From: Arthrobacter pityocampae
GTDB lineage: Bacteria > Actinomycetota > Actinomycetes > Actinomycetales > Micrococcaceae
Reading direction: 5' to 3'
Assembly: GCF_002927275.1 (NCBI RefSeq)
Contig: NZ_PRKW01000005.1
Span: 434,001-498,000, forward strand
DNA: 64,000 nucleotides
Shown one piece after another: positions 17,468-26,208 of the stretch. Numbering within the stretch: position 1 is the first letter of the stretch; each line of letters begins with the position of its first letter. A model generated the notes under the pieces. That model saw nothing but the letters and a program-made list of their open reading frames with translations. It searched no databases and was not told the DNA's origin. Both the position numbers and the translations under genes were made by a program.

Positions 17468-18360
17468 GCTCCGCCACGGACACCGTCACCCCGCCGCCCT
17501 CACGGCTCCGGGCCGCAGGTCACCCTGCGCAGCGCCGCCGTCGACGTCGGAGGAATCCGACCGCCGTCGTCCTCCTCCTGGCCCTCGCCGTCCTGATGCT
17601 GTCCCCGTTCATCTGGACGGCGCTGTCGGTCACCAAGCCCACCGATGTCGCCTTCGCCAACCCGCCCGTCCTCGGCGGGTACACCCCGACCTTCCAGGCG
17701 TTCAAGGACCTCTGGGAGACGACGTACTTCGCCCAGTATCTCGTCAACACGGCGGTCGTCGCCATCATCTCGACCGTGATCGCACTGGTGCTCGGCGTCC
17801 CCGCGGCCTATGCGCTCTCCCGCTTCCCCGGGTACGTCTCGGCCATCCTCCTGCTGCTGGCCCTGGTCTTCCGGTCGCTGCCCCGGTTCTCGGTGGTGCT
17901 GCCGATGTACGAGATCAGCAAATCCCTCGGCATCTACGACACCAACTTCGCCCTGGCCGCAGCGCTCGTGGCGATCAACCAGCCCTTCAGCATCTGGCTC
18001 CTGCGCAATTTCTTCGCCGAGATCCCGAAGGAACTGGACGAAGCGGCCATGATCGACGGCTGTACACGGTTCGGCACCCTCCGCCGGATCATGATCCCGC
18101 TCATGCGGCCGGGCATCCTCACCGCCGGGGTCTTCGTCTTCCTCTTCGCCTTCCAGGAGTACCTGACGGCGCTCGTGCTCACCGACACGGCGTCGAAGAC
18201 GGTGCCGGTGTTCATCACCACGCAGCTGGGCCAGACCCTGCCCATGCTCCAGCAGGCCGGCGCGGCAGAGATGCTGCTGACTCTTCCCGTCATCGCCATC
18301 TCGTTCATCGCGCAGAAGTACCTGGTGGCCGGGTTGAGCGACGGATCCGTCAAGGGATAG
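17464..18360 (+). CDS. ABC transporter permease, MalG/UgpE type
   Basis: 298 residues. A basic, proline-rich N-terminal tail (about 1-35, PAQRRRRRRRNPT) precedes six membrane helices. The EAA motif is DEAAMIDGCTRFGTLRRIMI (about 195-214). It overlaps the preceding permease by ATGA, which indicates a fixed stoichiometry, and is followed 10 bp later by the AtzG-like gene, so import and hydrolysis genes share one transcript. Confidence 0.92.
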   Translation: MSSATDTVTPPPSRLRAAGHPAQRRRRRRRNPTAVVLLLALAVLMLSPFIWTALSVTKPTDVAFANPPVLGGYTPTFQAFKDLWETTYFAQYLVNTAVVAIISTVIALVLGVPAAYALSRFPGYVSAILLLLALVFRSLPRFSVVLPMYEISKSLGIYDTNFALAAALVAINQPFSIWLLRNFFAEIPKELDEAAMIDGCTRFGTLRRIMIPLMRPGILTAGVFVFLFAFQEYLTALVLTDTASKTVPVFITTQLGQTLPMLQQAGAAEMLLTLPVIAISFIAQKYLVAGLSDGSVKG

Positions 18361-18370
18361 GGGCCCCGTG

Positions 18371-18583
18371 ATGTCGAACGACGCGATCCGGGATGACGCG
18401 GGTCACCCGCTCGCCGCCTTCGTCGAGGCCGTCACGGCGCAGGCCGGCCTCGTCGTCCCCTCGGACAGGGTGCAGGGTCTGGCCGCTGCGGCCGCGCCGG
18501 TGCATGCGTCCCTGCGGGCGCTGGCGGCCGTACGCCTCGATGACATCGCCCCCGCGACGTCCTTCGATCCAGCCTGGGACTGA
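18371..18583 (+). CDS. AtzG-like small subunit (DUF4089)
   Basis: 70 residues. The helical body VEAVTAQAGLVVPSDRVQGL followed by a run of helices and the tail LDDIAPATSFDPAWD fits DUF4089, whose studied member AtzG binds the amidase AtzE and stabilises it. A GTG at 18368 directly precedes the ATG at 18371. The gene lies 5 bp before an AtzE-type amidase, the arrangement seen for atzG-atzE. I infer that it is the obligate partner of that amidase. Confidence 0.78.
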   Translation: MSNDAIRDDAGHPLAAFVEAVTAQAGLVVPSDRVQGLAAAAAPVHASLRALAAVRLDDIAPATSFDPAWD

Positions 18584-18588
18584 TCCGG

Positions 18589-20028
18589 GTGGCTCATCTC
18601 CACGAGCTGTCGCTGGTCGAGGCGTCCGCCAGGATCGCCTCCGGCAGCCTGACGCCGCTCGAGCTGACGGAAGCGGTGCTGGCGCGGATAGCAGCTGTCG
18701 ACGGCGTGGTGGGGGCCTTCGTCACGGTCACCGCCGAGGAGGCGCTCCGGGAGGCGGCCCTCGCCACCGCCGAGATCGTGGCGGGGTCGTACCGGGGCCC
18801 CCTGCACGGCATCCCCGTGGCGTACAAGGACCTCATCGACACGGCCGGCGTAGCGACGACGGCGAGTTCCCGGGTGCGGGAGCACCACGTGCCCGAGGCC
18901 GACGCCGCCGTCGTGGCTGCGCTCAAGCGCGCCGGCATGGTCATGGTCGGCAAGACGCATACGCATGAATTCGCGTACGGCGGCGTCACGCCGACGACGC
19001 GCAACCCGTGGGATCCCGGCCGCATGGTCGGCGGGTCCAGTGGGGGGTCCGCGGCGGCTGTGAGCTACGGCGGAGCCCTGGCCGCGGTGGGGACGGATAC
19101 CGCGGGGTCGATCAGGATCCCCGCGTCCCTCTGCGGTGTTGTAGGGTTCAAACCGACCTACGGGCGCGTCTCCCGCACCGGGGTGGCATCACTGGCCTGG
19201 TCGCTGGATCACGTGGGCCCCCTGGCCCGGACCGTGACGGACGCGGCCTGGATGCTCAATGCCATGGCCGGCCACGACGTGCGCGACCCCGGCTCGGTTA
19301 CGGCCCGGGTGCAGGACTTCGCGGCGGGGATCGACGACGGCGTCGAGGGTCTCCGCCTCGGGATCCCGGTCAACTACTTCACGGAGCGGATCGACCCGGA
19401 GACCGCGCGGATGGTCGCCGCCGCAGTGGCGACGCTCGTGGAGCAGGGCGCCGTCGTCGTGCCGATGGAGATTCCGCAGGCCGAACACTTCGGTGCCGTG
19501 ATCACCGGCATCATGATGCCCGAGGCCAGTGCCTATCACCGCCGGACGCTCCGCGACACCCCGGAGCTGTACACGGACGAGGTCCGGGGATTGCTGGAGG
19601 TCGGGGAAACGATTCTCGCGACGGATTACATCGACGCCCTCCGGTTCCGGCAGTCCCTGAAAGCGGCGTGGCGGGATGCCGTCGTCGCCCTGGATGTGGA
19701 CGTCGTGGTCACTCCGACGGTCTTCACGACAGCGCTCCCGGCCGATGACCCGGTGTATCGCTGGGACGACGGGCGGGTCGACAGCGCATCGGTGGGGTAC
19801 GGCCGGCTGTCCATCCCGGGGAATCTCTTCGGGTTGCCGACGCTCCAGGTGCCGTGCGGATTCTCGACGTCGGGTCTACCGGTCGGCGTGCAGATCATGG
19901 GACGGCCGTTTGCCGACCAGACCGTCCTGAGGGTGGGGCGGTCCGTCGAGAGGGTGCAGGCCGCTTCCGCGGGTGAGGACCCGGCTGCACCCCACACGGT
20001 CCCCGCGAGAGCGCCCGGCCTCCAGTGA
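18589..20028 (+). CDS. Amidase-signature hydrolase, AtzE-like
   Basis: 479 residues from GTG. The amidase-signature triad is complete: K80 (IPVAYKDLIDTAG), cis-Ser S150 (MVGGSSGGSAAA) and nucleophile S174 (GTDTAGSIRIPAS). Related enzymes include AtzE (1-carboxybiuret hydrolase), GatA-like amidases and allophanate hydrolase amidase domains. The small AtzG-like partner just upstream favours the AtzE group, so a carboxylated urea-type or amide nitrogen source is plausible. The C-terminus (PHTVPARAPGLQ) is ordinary. Substrate is not shown by the sequence. Confidence 0.85.
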   Translation: MAHLHELSLVEASARIASGSLTPLELTEAVLARIAAVDGVVGAFVTVTAEEALREAALATAEIVAGSYRGPLHGIPVAYKDLIDTAGVATTASSRVREHHVPEADAAVVAALKRAGMVMVGKTHTHEFAYGGVTPTTRNPWDPGRMVGGSSGGSAAAVSYGGALAAVGTDTAGSIRIPASLCGVVGFKPTYGRVSRTGVASLAWSLDHVGPLARTVTDAAWMLNAMAGHDVRDPGSVTARVQDFAAGIDDGVEGLRLGIPVNYFTERIDPETARMVAAAVATLVEQGAVVVPMEIPQAEHFGAVITGIMMPEASAYHRRTLRDTPELYTDEVRGLLEVGETILATDYIDALRFRQSLKAAWRDAVVALDVDVVVTPTVFTTALPADDPVYRWDDGRVDSASVGYGRLSIPGNLFGLPTLQVPCGFSTSGLPVGVQIMGRPFADQTVLRVGRSVERVQAASAGEDPAAPHTVPARAPGLQ

Positions 20029-20327
20029 ACTATTGGCCGGACGCCGTCGGGGCGCTCATCACCAGGCCGGCTGCTTGACCCGTTCTATAAGCACACTTAC
20101 CAGTTCATCGGAAGAGGAGGCCCGGGTCAAGGCGAGGGGCTGCCATGACTGCACTTTGACTCAGGCCGACCGCACCGCGGTCCTGAGGTAGCCCCCGGGT
20201 CCGGCGTAGCCGCAGGGCGGTGACGCCGGCACATTCTGGGGTACTTCCTACGGATGCGCGGCCCCGGGCGGCGCCTCTATTGTGATCGGAGATACCTGCG
20301 GCGCCTGCGCTTCCTCGGAAAGACGTG
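20029..20327. other. Intergenic gap with no convincing element
   Basis: About 300 bp between the amidase and the lipoprotein gene. TTGACC (around 20076) followed by a TATAAG-like stretch could be a promoter but the spacing is poor. I see no coding frame with a ribosome site, no tRNA and no strong terminator. Confidence 0.4.
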
Positions 20328-21011
20328 ATGACGAAACCACCCTGTCCTCGATCCGGCCGCCGCGCGCCGGTGGTCAACGAGGTGAAGGGTGGGCCGCGGC
20401 GCTCACTGCTCGCAGGGACGCTCCTGATGGTCCTCGCGGTCGCCGGGTGCTCCGGGCCGCCGGAGTCGACCCAGCCACCGCAGCCACCGCCGTCCACCGG
20501 AACAGCGGACACCGCTGGGGAGGACGTGTACATCACGGCCTACACCTGGCATGACAACACCCCGCCCGGCTCGCCCATCATCAGCAACCCCGTGCTCCAT
20601 CGGACCGCCGGGGGCACCGGCACCTATGACGATCCCGTCACCGTCGCCGTCGGGCATTCCCTGGAGACGGGAGAGGACGTCCTGGACTACCCCGCGGGGA
20701 CCCGCCTCTACGTGCCTGACGTGCGCCGGTATTTCATCGTGGAGGACACCTGCGGGAACGGCGACGAGCCCGAGGACGGCCCGTGCCACACGGGCGCGGA
20801 GGAGTTCGGTGACGCCTCCGTGTGGCTGGACCTGTGGATCGGCGGCGAGGAGGAGAGCGAGGACTTCGCCCACGAGTGCGCGAGGGAAGTCACGGGCGTG
20901 CGCACCGTGGTCTTCGACCCCGCCGACGACTACGTGGTCGCCGAGGGGGACGGGGTGATCCACGACGGCGAGTGCGACGCCGGGTACGGAGACGACCTCA
21001 TCAAGTGGTGA
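20328..21011 (+). CDS. Secreted lipoprotein with a 3D/double-psi-barrel-like domain
   Basis: 227 residues. A long basic start, then lipobox LAVAGC (C42) and a Pro/Thr-rich linker (PESTQPPQPPPSTGTAD), then a domain from about 65. That domain has VYITAYTWHDNTPPGSP, VTVAVGHS, YPAGTRLYVPDVRRYFIVEDTCG and WLDLWIGG. The order AYT, VAV, PxGTxLYVP, VEDTCG, DLWIG resembles 3D-domain or barwin-like barrels of wall-acting lytic transglycosylases. There are four conserved-looking cysteines after C42. Whether it is catalytic is unclear. ATG at 20328 follows a GTG. Confidence 0.68.
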   Translation: MTKPPCPRSGRRAPVVNEVKGGPRRSLLAGTLLMVLAVAGCSGPPESTQPPQPPPSTGTADTAGEDVYITAYTWHDNTPPGSPIISNPVLHRTAGGTGTYDDPVTVAVGHSLETGEDVLDYPAGTRLYVPDVRRYFIVEDTCGNGDEPEDGPCHTGAEEFGDASVWLDLWIGGEEESEDFAHECAREVTGVRTVVFDPADDYVVAEGDGVIHDGECDAGYGDDLIKW

Positions 21012-21024
21012 CCGTGCCCCGCCA

Positions 21025-21092
21025 TTGAGTCGCACGGGCACCCGGGCTACCATCGCCCTACGAAAGAAGAACGGCGTGTTCGATTATCGAAC
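21025..21092 (+). promoter_or_regulatory. Promoter and 15-bp palindrome of the aromatic hydroxylase gene
   Basis: TTGAGT (21025-21030), 17-nt spacer, TACCAT (21048-21053) make a plausible -35/-10 pair. Downstream, at roughly +18 to +32, lies GTTCGAT-T-ATCGAAC (21078-21092), a perfect inverted repeat. It ends 36 bp before the GTG of the hydroxylase gene. The IclR protein encoded next in the operon is the likely binder, and a site beyond the start point favours repression. Confidence 0.68.
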
Positions 21093-21128
21093 GCGGACGG
21101 CACATCCACGATGAAGTGAGGCCAGCCC

Positions 21129-23057
21129 GTGCAATTCCACCACCACGGCTACGTGTCCGGTGACCCCCGCGTCCAGCCCGCCGCCGGCGTCGGTCTGGAC
21201 CGTCCGCCGGAGCTCCCCGACGAGGTCGACGTCCTGATCATCGGCACCGGACCCGCCGGCATGATCGCCGCCGCGCAGCTCTCCCAGTTCCCGGACATCA
21301 CCACGCGGATCGTGGAGCGCCGCCCCGGCAGACTCGTCATCGGCCAGGCCGACGGCATCCAGGCCCGCAGCGTCGAGACGTTCCAGGCCTTCGGGTTCGC
21401 CCACCGGATCATCGACGAGGCGTACCGGATCGTCGAGATGGCGTTCTGGAAGCCCGACCCGGCTGATCCCTCGCGCATCGTCCGCACGGCCTGCCCCGAG
21501 GACGATCCGACCGGCATCAGCGAGTTCCCGCACCTGATCGTCAACCAGGCCCGCGTGCTCGACTACTTCGCCGAGTTCATGAAGAACGCGCCCACCCGCA
21601 TGGAAGCCGATTACGGCTACGCCTTCGAGGGCCTGGAGGTCGACGACGCGCAGGAGTACCCGGTGCGGGTCACCCTCGTGCGCACCGCCGGGGAGCACGA
21701 GGGCGAGGAGCACGCCGTGCGGGCCCGCTACGTGGTGGGGGCCGACGGCGCGCGCAGCCCCGTGCGCCAGGCGATCGGCTGCACCCTCGCCGGGGACCAG
21801 GCCAACCACGCCTGGGGCGTGATGGACGCGCTCGCCGTCACCGACTTCCCCGACATCCGCCGCAAGTGCGCCATCCAGTCCGGGGCCGGCGGCAGCATCC
21901 TGCTCATCCCGCGGGAGGGCGGACACCTGTTCCGCATGTACGTGGATCTCGGCGAGGTGGATCCGGCGGACCACGGCGCCGTGCGCGCCACGACACTCGA
22001 GCAGATCATCGCCAAGGCCAACACGATCCTCAGCCCGTACACCCTGGACGTGCGGAACGTCGCCTGGCACAGCGTCTACGAGGTGGGGCACCGCCTCACC
22101 GACAGATTCGACGACGTCCGGCCCGAGGACGTGGGCACCCGCACCCCCCGCGTCTTCATCACCGGCGACGCCTGCCACACGCACAGCGCCAAGGCCGGCC
22201 AGGGAATGAACGTGTCCATGCAGGACGGCTTCAACCTCGGCTGGAAACTCGGGCACGTCCTGGATGGCCGCAGCCCGGAGACCCTGCTGGCCACCTACTC
22301 GGCCGAACGGCAGGTCGTCGCGAAGGACCTCATCGCCTTCGACAAGGAATGGTCCACGCTCATGGCGCGGAAGCCGGAGGACTTCGCCGACCCGTCCGAA
22401 CTCGAGGACTTCTACGTGCGCACCATGGAGTTCCCGGCGGGCTTCATGACGCAGTACGCGCCGTCGATGCTCATCGCCGGGGATGCCCACCAGGACCTCG
22501 CGGCCGGTTTCCCCGTCGGCAAGCGCTTCAAGTCCGCGCCCGTGGTCCGGGTGTGCGACGGCGTCCCGATACACCTCGGCCACCACGCGACGGCGGACGG
22601 CCGGTGGCGGATCTACGTGTTCGCGGACGGGCCGGAACCCGGTGCGGCCTCCGGCGTCGCCGCGTTCGCGGACTGGATCGGTACGCACCCCGACTCGCCG
22701 CTCGCCACCACGCCGGACGGCGCCGACCGCGACGCCTGGTTCGACGTGAAGGTGATCTACCAGCAGGCACACACGCAGGTGGACATCGGGCGGGTCCCGG
22801 CGGAGTTCACGCCCGCGGTGGGGCCGTTCGGGCTCACCGACTACGAGAAGGTGTACGCCGCCGATCCCGCCGCGGACATCTTCGACCTGCGCGGACTGGA
22901 CCGCGCGGGGGTCGTCGTCGTCGTCCGCCCCGACCAGTACGTGGCGCACGTGCTCCCGCTCGCCGACCCCGCAGGCCTCGCCGCGTTCTTCGCCCCCCTC
23001 CTGGCACCCCGGGCCGCCGCCTCCGGGAGGCCGGGCGCCGGACGGGCCCTTGCCTGA
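21129..23057 (+). CDS. mobA: FAD-dependent aromatic hydroxylase, 3-hydroxybenzoate 4-monooxygenase-like
   Basis: 642 residues, near the 639 of Comamonas MobA. FAD motifs are complete: GTGPAG (39-44), the DG motif VVGADGARS (202-210) and GDACHTHSAKAGQGMNVSMQ (346-365). The C-terminal thioredoxin-like domain (about 470-620), typical of the phenol-hydroxylase branch, is present. MobA turns 3-hydroxybenzoate into protocatechuate with NADPH and O2. The GTG start has AGTGAGG 7 nt upstream. The IclR gene follows immediately, and a CoA-ligase gene comes next, which leaves other substrates (phenols, hydroxyphenylacetates) open. Confidence 0.82.
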   Translation: MQFHHHGYVSGDPRVQPAAGVGLDRPPELPDEVDVLIIGTGPAGMIAAAQLSQFPDITTRIVERRPGRLVIGQADGIQARSVETFQAFGFAHRIIDEAYRIVEMAFWKPDPADPSRIVRTACPEDDPTGISEFPHLIVNQARVLDYFAEFMKNAPTRMEADYGYAFEGLEVDDAQEYPVRVTLVRTAGEHEGEEHAVRARYVVGADGARSPVRQAIGCTLAGDQANHAWGVMDALAVTDFPDIRRKCAIQSGAGGSILLIPREGGHLFRMYVDLGEVDPADHGAVRATTLEQIIAKANTILSPYTLDVRNVAWHSVYEVGHRLTDRFDDVRPEDVGTRTPRVFITGDACHTHSAKAGQGMNVSMQDGFNLGWKLGHVLDGRSPETLLATYSAERQVVAKDLIAFDKEWSTLMARKPEDFADPSELEDFYVRTMEFPAGFMTQYAPSMLIAGDAHQDLAAGFPVGKRFKSAPVVRVCDGVPIHLGHHATADGRWRIYVFADGPEPGAASGVAAFADWIGTHPDSPLATTPDGADRDAWFDVKVIYQQAHTQVDIGRVPAEFTPAVGPFGLTDYEKVYAADPAADIFDLRGLDRAGVVVVVRPDQYVAHVLPLADPAGLAAFFAPLLAPRAAASGRPGAGRALA

Positions 23058-23058
23058 C

Positions 23059-23802
23059 ATGCGGGCCGCACCCGCCGGTCGGGCCGGGGCGGACGCCACC
23101 GGAGCGGCGCCGTCGGCCCCCGCCTCCCAGACCCTCTCCCGGGGCATCCGTGCCCTGGAGATCCTCGCGGACACCCCGGACGGACTGACGACGGCGGAGA
23201 TCGCCGGCGCGCTCGACGTGCACCGCTCCATCGCCTACCGGATCCTGCGCACCCTCGAGGAGCACTCCCTCGTGGTCCGGGACGCCGCCGGCCGCTTCCA
23301 GGCCGGCCCGGGACTCGCGAACCTCGCCCGGGGCGTGGCGCCCCGGCTGCAGACCGCCGCGCTGCCCGAGCTCACCGCGGTGGCCTCCGAGCTGCAGATG
23401 ACCGCGTTCATCGCGGTGCTGGACCGGCACCACTGCGTCACCCTCGTGGCCGTCGAACCGCCGCACGGCGAGGGCACCCTCGTCCAGCGGCCAGGCTCGC
23501 GTCACCCGTTCGACGCCGGGGCGCCCGGCATCGCCATCCAGTCCGCCCTGACCGAGGCCCACTGGCAGCGCCTGGCGCCCGGCTCGCCCTACCGGGAGGA
23601 AGCCAGGATCGCGGCGGTCACCGGGTACGCCACGAGCCAGGACGAGGTGATCCCCGGCGTCAGTTCCGTCGCCGCCCCGATCCACGTCCGCGGCCGGCTC
23701 CCGGCCGCGCTCGCCGTCGTCTACCTCCGCAGCGACCGGCCCGTCGAGGCGATCGGCGCCCGCGTCGCCGCCGCTGCCCGCGCCGTCGGATCCGTCCTGT
23801 GA
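23059..23802 (+). CDS. IclR-family transcriptional regulator
   Basis: 247 residues. The winged helix (about 27-85) includes LTTAEIAGALDVHRSIAYRILRTLEEHSLV, and an IclR effector domain follows (about 100-245) with VLDRHHCVTLVAVEP, HPFDAGAPGIAIQSAL and GVSSVAAPIHVRG. The ATG starts one base after the hydroxylase stop, so the two genes are co-translated. IclR proteins of this branch usually sense an aromatic acid. The palindrome at 21078-21092 is the likely target. Confidence 0.88.
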   Translation: MRAAPAGRAGADATGAAPSAPASQTLSRGIRALEILADTPDGLTTAEIAGALDVHRSIAYRILRTLEEHSLVVRDAAGRFQAGPGLANLARGVAPRLQTAALPELTAVASELQMTAFIAVLDRHHCVTLVAVEPPHGEGTLVQRPGSRHPFDAGAPGIAIQSALTEAHWQRLAPGSPYREEARIAAVTGYATSQDEVIPGVSSVAAPIHVRGRLPAALAVVYLRSDRPVEAIGARVAAAARAVGSVL

Positions 23803-23845
23803 CCCAGTACTCCCACCCCACACCCCTCCGTGCGAAGGACAAGCC

Positions 23846-25177
23846 ATGACCACCACCGCCCTCCGCGCGTCCGCCGCGGACCCCGCCACCCTCGACGCCG
23901 AGGAGACGTGGTCCCGCGACCACCTCGAGTCCGTCCAGCTGGAGCGCCTCAAAGCCACGCTCGCGCACGCCTACGCGCAGGTGCCCCTGTACCGGCGGAA
24001 GTTCGACGACGCCGGCGTCCACCCCGACGACCTGCGAGAGCTCGCCGACCTCGCGCAGTTCCCCTTCACCACCAAGGAGGACCTGCGCAGCACCTACCCG
24101 TTCGGCATGTTCGCCGTCCCGCAGGAACGGGTGGCCCGCATCCACGCGTCCTCCGGCACCACCGGCCAGCCCACCGTCGTCGGCTACACGACCGGGGACC
24201 TCGACCGGTGGGCGTCCCTCGTGGCGCGCTCGCTGCGCGCCTCCGGCGTGAAGGCCGGCTGGAAGGTGCACAACGCGTACGGGTACGGCCTGTTCACGGG
24301 CGGCCTCGGCGCCCACGCGGGCGCGGAGCGGCTGGGCTGCACGGTCATCCCGATCTCGGGCGGCCAGACCGAACGGCAGGTGCAGCTCATCCGGGACTTC
24401 GCCCCGGACGCCATCCTCGCCACGCCCACCTACCTGCTGACCATCCTCGACGCCATGGCCGCCGCAGGGATCGACCCGTCGTCGACGTCCCTGAAGACCG
24501 GCGTGCTGGGCGCCGAGCCGTGGACGGAGGGCATGCGGCAGGAACTCGAGGGGCGAGGGGGCTTCGACGCGTGCGACATCTACGGACTGTCCGAGGTCAT
24601 GGGCCCCGGCGTCGCCGGCGAATGCGTGGAGTCCAAGGACGGCTCGCACATCTGGGAGGACCACTTCCGGCCGGAGATCATCGACCCGTTCACGGAGCAG
24701 GTCCTCGACGACGGACTGGCCGGCGAACTCGTCTTCACGTCCCTCACCAAGGAGGCGCTGCCGATCATCCGGTACCGGACCCACGACCTCACCCGCCTGC
24801 AGCCCGGCACCGCACGCCCCGGCATGCGCCGCATGGAGCGCATCACCGGGCGGAGCGACGACATGGTGATCGTCCGCGGCGTGAACCTGTTCCCCACGCA
24901 GGTCGAGGAGCTCACGCTGCGCATCCCCGCCCTCAGCCCGCACTTCCAGCTGGAACTGACACGCCCCGAGGGCCAGCGGATGGACCGGCTGACCATCAAG
25001 GTGGAGCCACGCGACGGGGTGACCGCCGCCGACGCCGCCGCGGCCGCCGTCGAACTCCAGCACCAGGTCAAGACCCACATCGGCTCCACGTGCTCCGTCA
25101 CGGTCGTGGACCAGGGCTCCCTCGTGCGCTCCAGCGGGAAGCTCCGGCGGATCTACGACCTCCGGCCCCGCGGCTGA
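23846..25177 (+). CDS. paaK: Phenylacetate-CoA ligase-like AMP-forming enzyme
   Basis: 443 residues, close to PaaK (about 437). AMP-binding signatures: the P-loop-like SSGTTGQPTVVGYT, YGLSEVMGPGVAGEC, and YRTHDLTRLQPG followed by ITGRSDDMVIVRGVNLFPTQVEE, with the catalytic lysine region SSGKLRRIYDLRP at the end. It activates an aryl or arylacetic acid with ATP and CoA. Ribosome site AAGGAC lies 7 nt before the ATG. It follows the IclR gene by 43 bp. The other paa genes (epoxidase, ring-opening) are not in the window, so the acid it activates is uncertain. Confidence 0.82.
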   Translation: MTTTALRASAADPATLDAEETWSRDHLESVQLERLKATLAHAYAQVPLYRRKFDDAGVHPDDLRELADLAQFPFTTKEDLRSTYPFGMFAVPQERVARIHASSGTTGQPTVVGYTTGDLDRWASLVARSLRASGVKAGWKVHNAYGYGLFTGGLGAHAGAERLGCTVIPISGGQTERQVQLIRDFAPDAILATPTYLLTILDAMAAAGIDPSSTSLKTGVLGAEPWTEGMRQELEGRGGFDACDIYGLSEVMGPGVAGECVESKDGSHIWEDHFRPEIIDPFTEQVLDDGLAGELVFTSLTKEALPIIRYRTHDLTRLQPGTARPGMRRMERITGRSDDMVIVRGVNLFPTQVEELTLRIPALSPHFQLELTRPEGQRMDRLTIKVEPRDGVTAADAAAAAVELQHQVKTHIGSTCSVTVVDQGSLVRSSGKLRRIYDLRPRG

Positions 25178-25278
25178 CGGCGGCCCGGGGACCCGCGGCT
25201 GACGGTGCCATGCGAATATCCGCCGCGCATCCGCGGCGGGTGTTCGCATCCGGGGTATTGCTCCACCAGACTGGGCTG

Positions 25279-25968
25279 ATGAAGTCGACGCGCATCAGGG
25301 ACTGGCTGATCGGTGCTCTCGGGATGCTCGTGATCCTCGGGGTCGCCGCCGGAGCCCTCTGGTGGACGGCGAGCAGCCCCGCCGGTGCCGGAGCGGATTC
25401 CGGTCCTCCGACGCAGGCGGACTCCTCGGCACAGTCCCCGGCAGGGCCGCCGGCCGGACTGGCCGAGGACGAGGTGTGGCTCGCCGACCTCGCGCTGGAC
25501 GCCGGCACCGTGGTGACCGCCGGTTCGACGCTGCGGGATGTCCGGGCCGTCGGGCAGGGCGTGGTCACCGGCCCTGACGGGCTGGGCGCCGACCGGCTCA
25601 CCGTGGACGCGACGGTGCCGTTCGACGTCGTCGCCGCGGAACTCGGCGGCGGGGCCGTGGTCCGCCCGGCCGACGACGGACAGGTCACCGTGGTGCGCAC
25701 CGTCGAGGCCCTCGGCCGGGAGCTGCCCGTCACGGCCACCGGTACCGTCGACGTCGAGAACGGCCGGCTCGTCATGGAGCCGCGCTCGATCGACCTCGGC
25801 GGCCCGGGCTTCCTCTCCGACGGCATCGCCGCCGTCGTCCGCCGCTTCGTCACGATCGAGCATGAGATCGAGGGCCTGCCGGAGGGTCTCGAGCTCCGGG
25901 ACGTCGCCGTCCAGGGCGACGGGTTCCGTGCCGCCCTCACCGGCGAGGACGTGGTGCTCGGCCCCTGA
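25279..25968 (+). CDS. DUF2993 (LmeA-like) lipid-binding protein
   Basis: 229 residues. One N-terminal membrane segment (about 8-29, WLIGALGMLVILGVAAGALWW) precedes a Gly/Ala/Ser-rich linker and a DUF2993 body with LRDVRAVGQGVVTGP, RLTVDATVPFDVVAAELG and VENGRLVMEPRSIDLGGPGF. Members such as mycobacterial LmeA are exported and bind phospholipid or act in lipoglycan maturation. I start at the ATG at 25279 (MKSTRIRDWLIG) rather than at 25210, because the extra 23 residues do not fit the family start. Confidence 0.75.
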   Translation: MKSTRIRDWLIGALGMLVILGVAAGALWWTASSPAGAGADSGPPTQADSSAQSPAGPPAGLAEDEVWLADLALDAGTVVTAGSTLRDVRAVGQGVVTGPDGLGADRLTVDATVPFDVVAAELGGGAVVRPADDGQVTVVRTVEALGRELPVTATGTVDVENGRLVMEPRSIDLGGPGFLSDGIAAVVRRFVTIEHEIEGLPEGLELRDVAVQGDGFRAALTGEDVVLGP

Positions 25969-26208
25969 ACCGGGCTGATCGGCAGGTGCTCGCGCCCTGA
26001 TCCGGGGTGATCGGCCAGGGACCGGCAGGGGACCGAGGACCCTCCCCAGCAGCGGGTCGAAGGCTGATACTGGGCCCGTGCGCCGATCCCCGGAGAAGAT
26101 CATGGTCCCTGCCCGCGGCACCGGGCCCGCGGGGATGCCGCGCCCGGGCGCCGCCCCGGCGGCACCCTGCCCGTCGACCACGGCGGCCTGCTGTCCGGGG
26201 ATCCTTCC

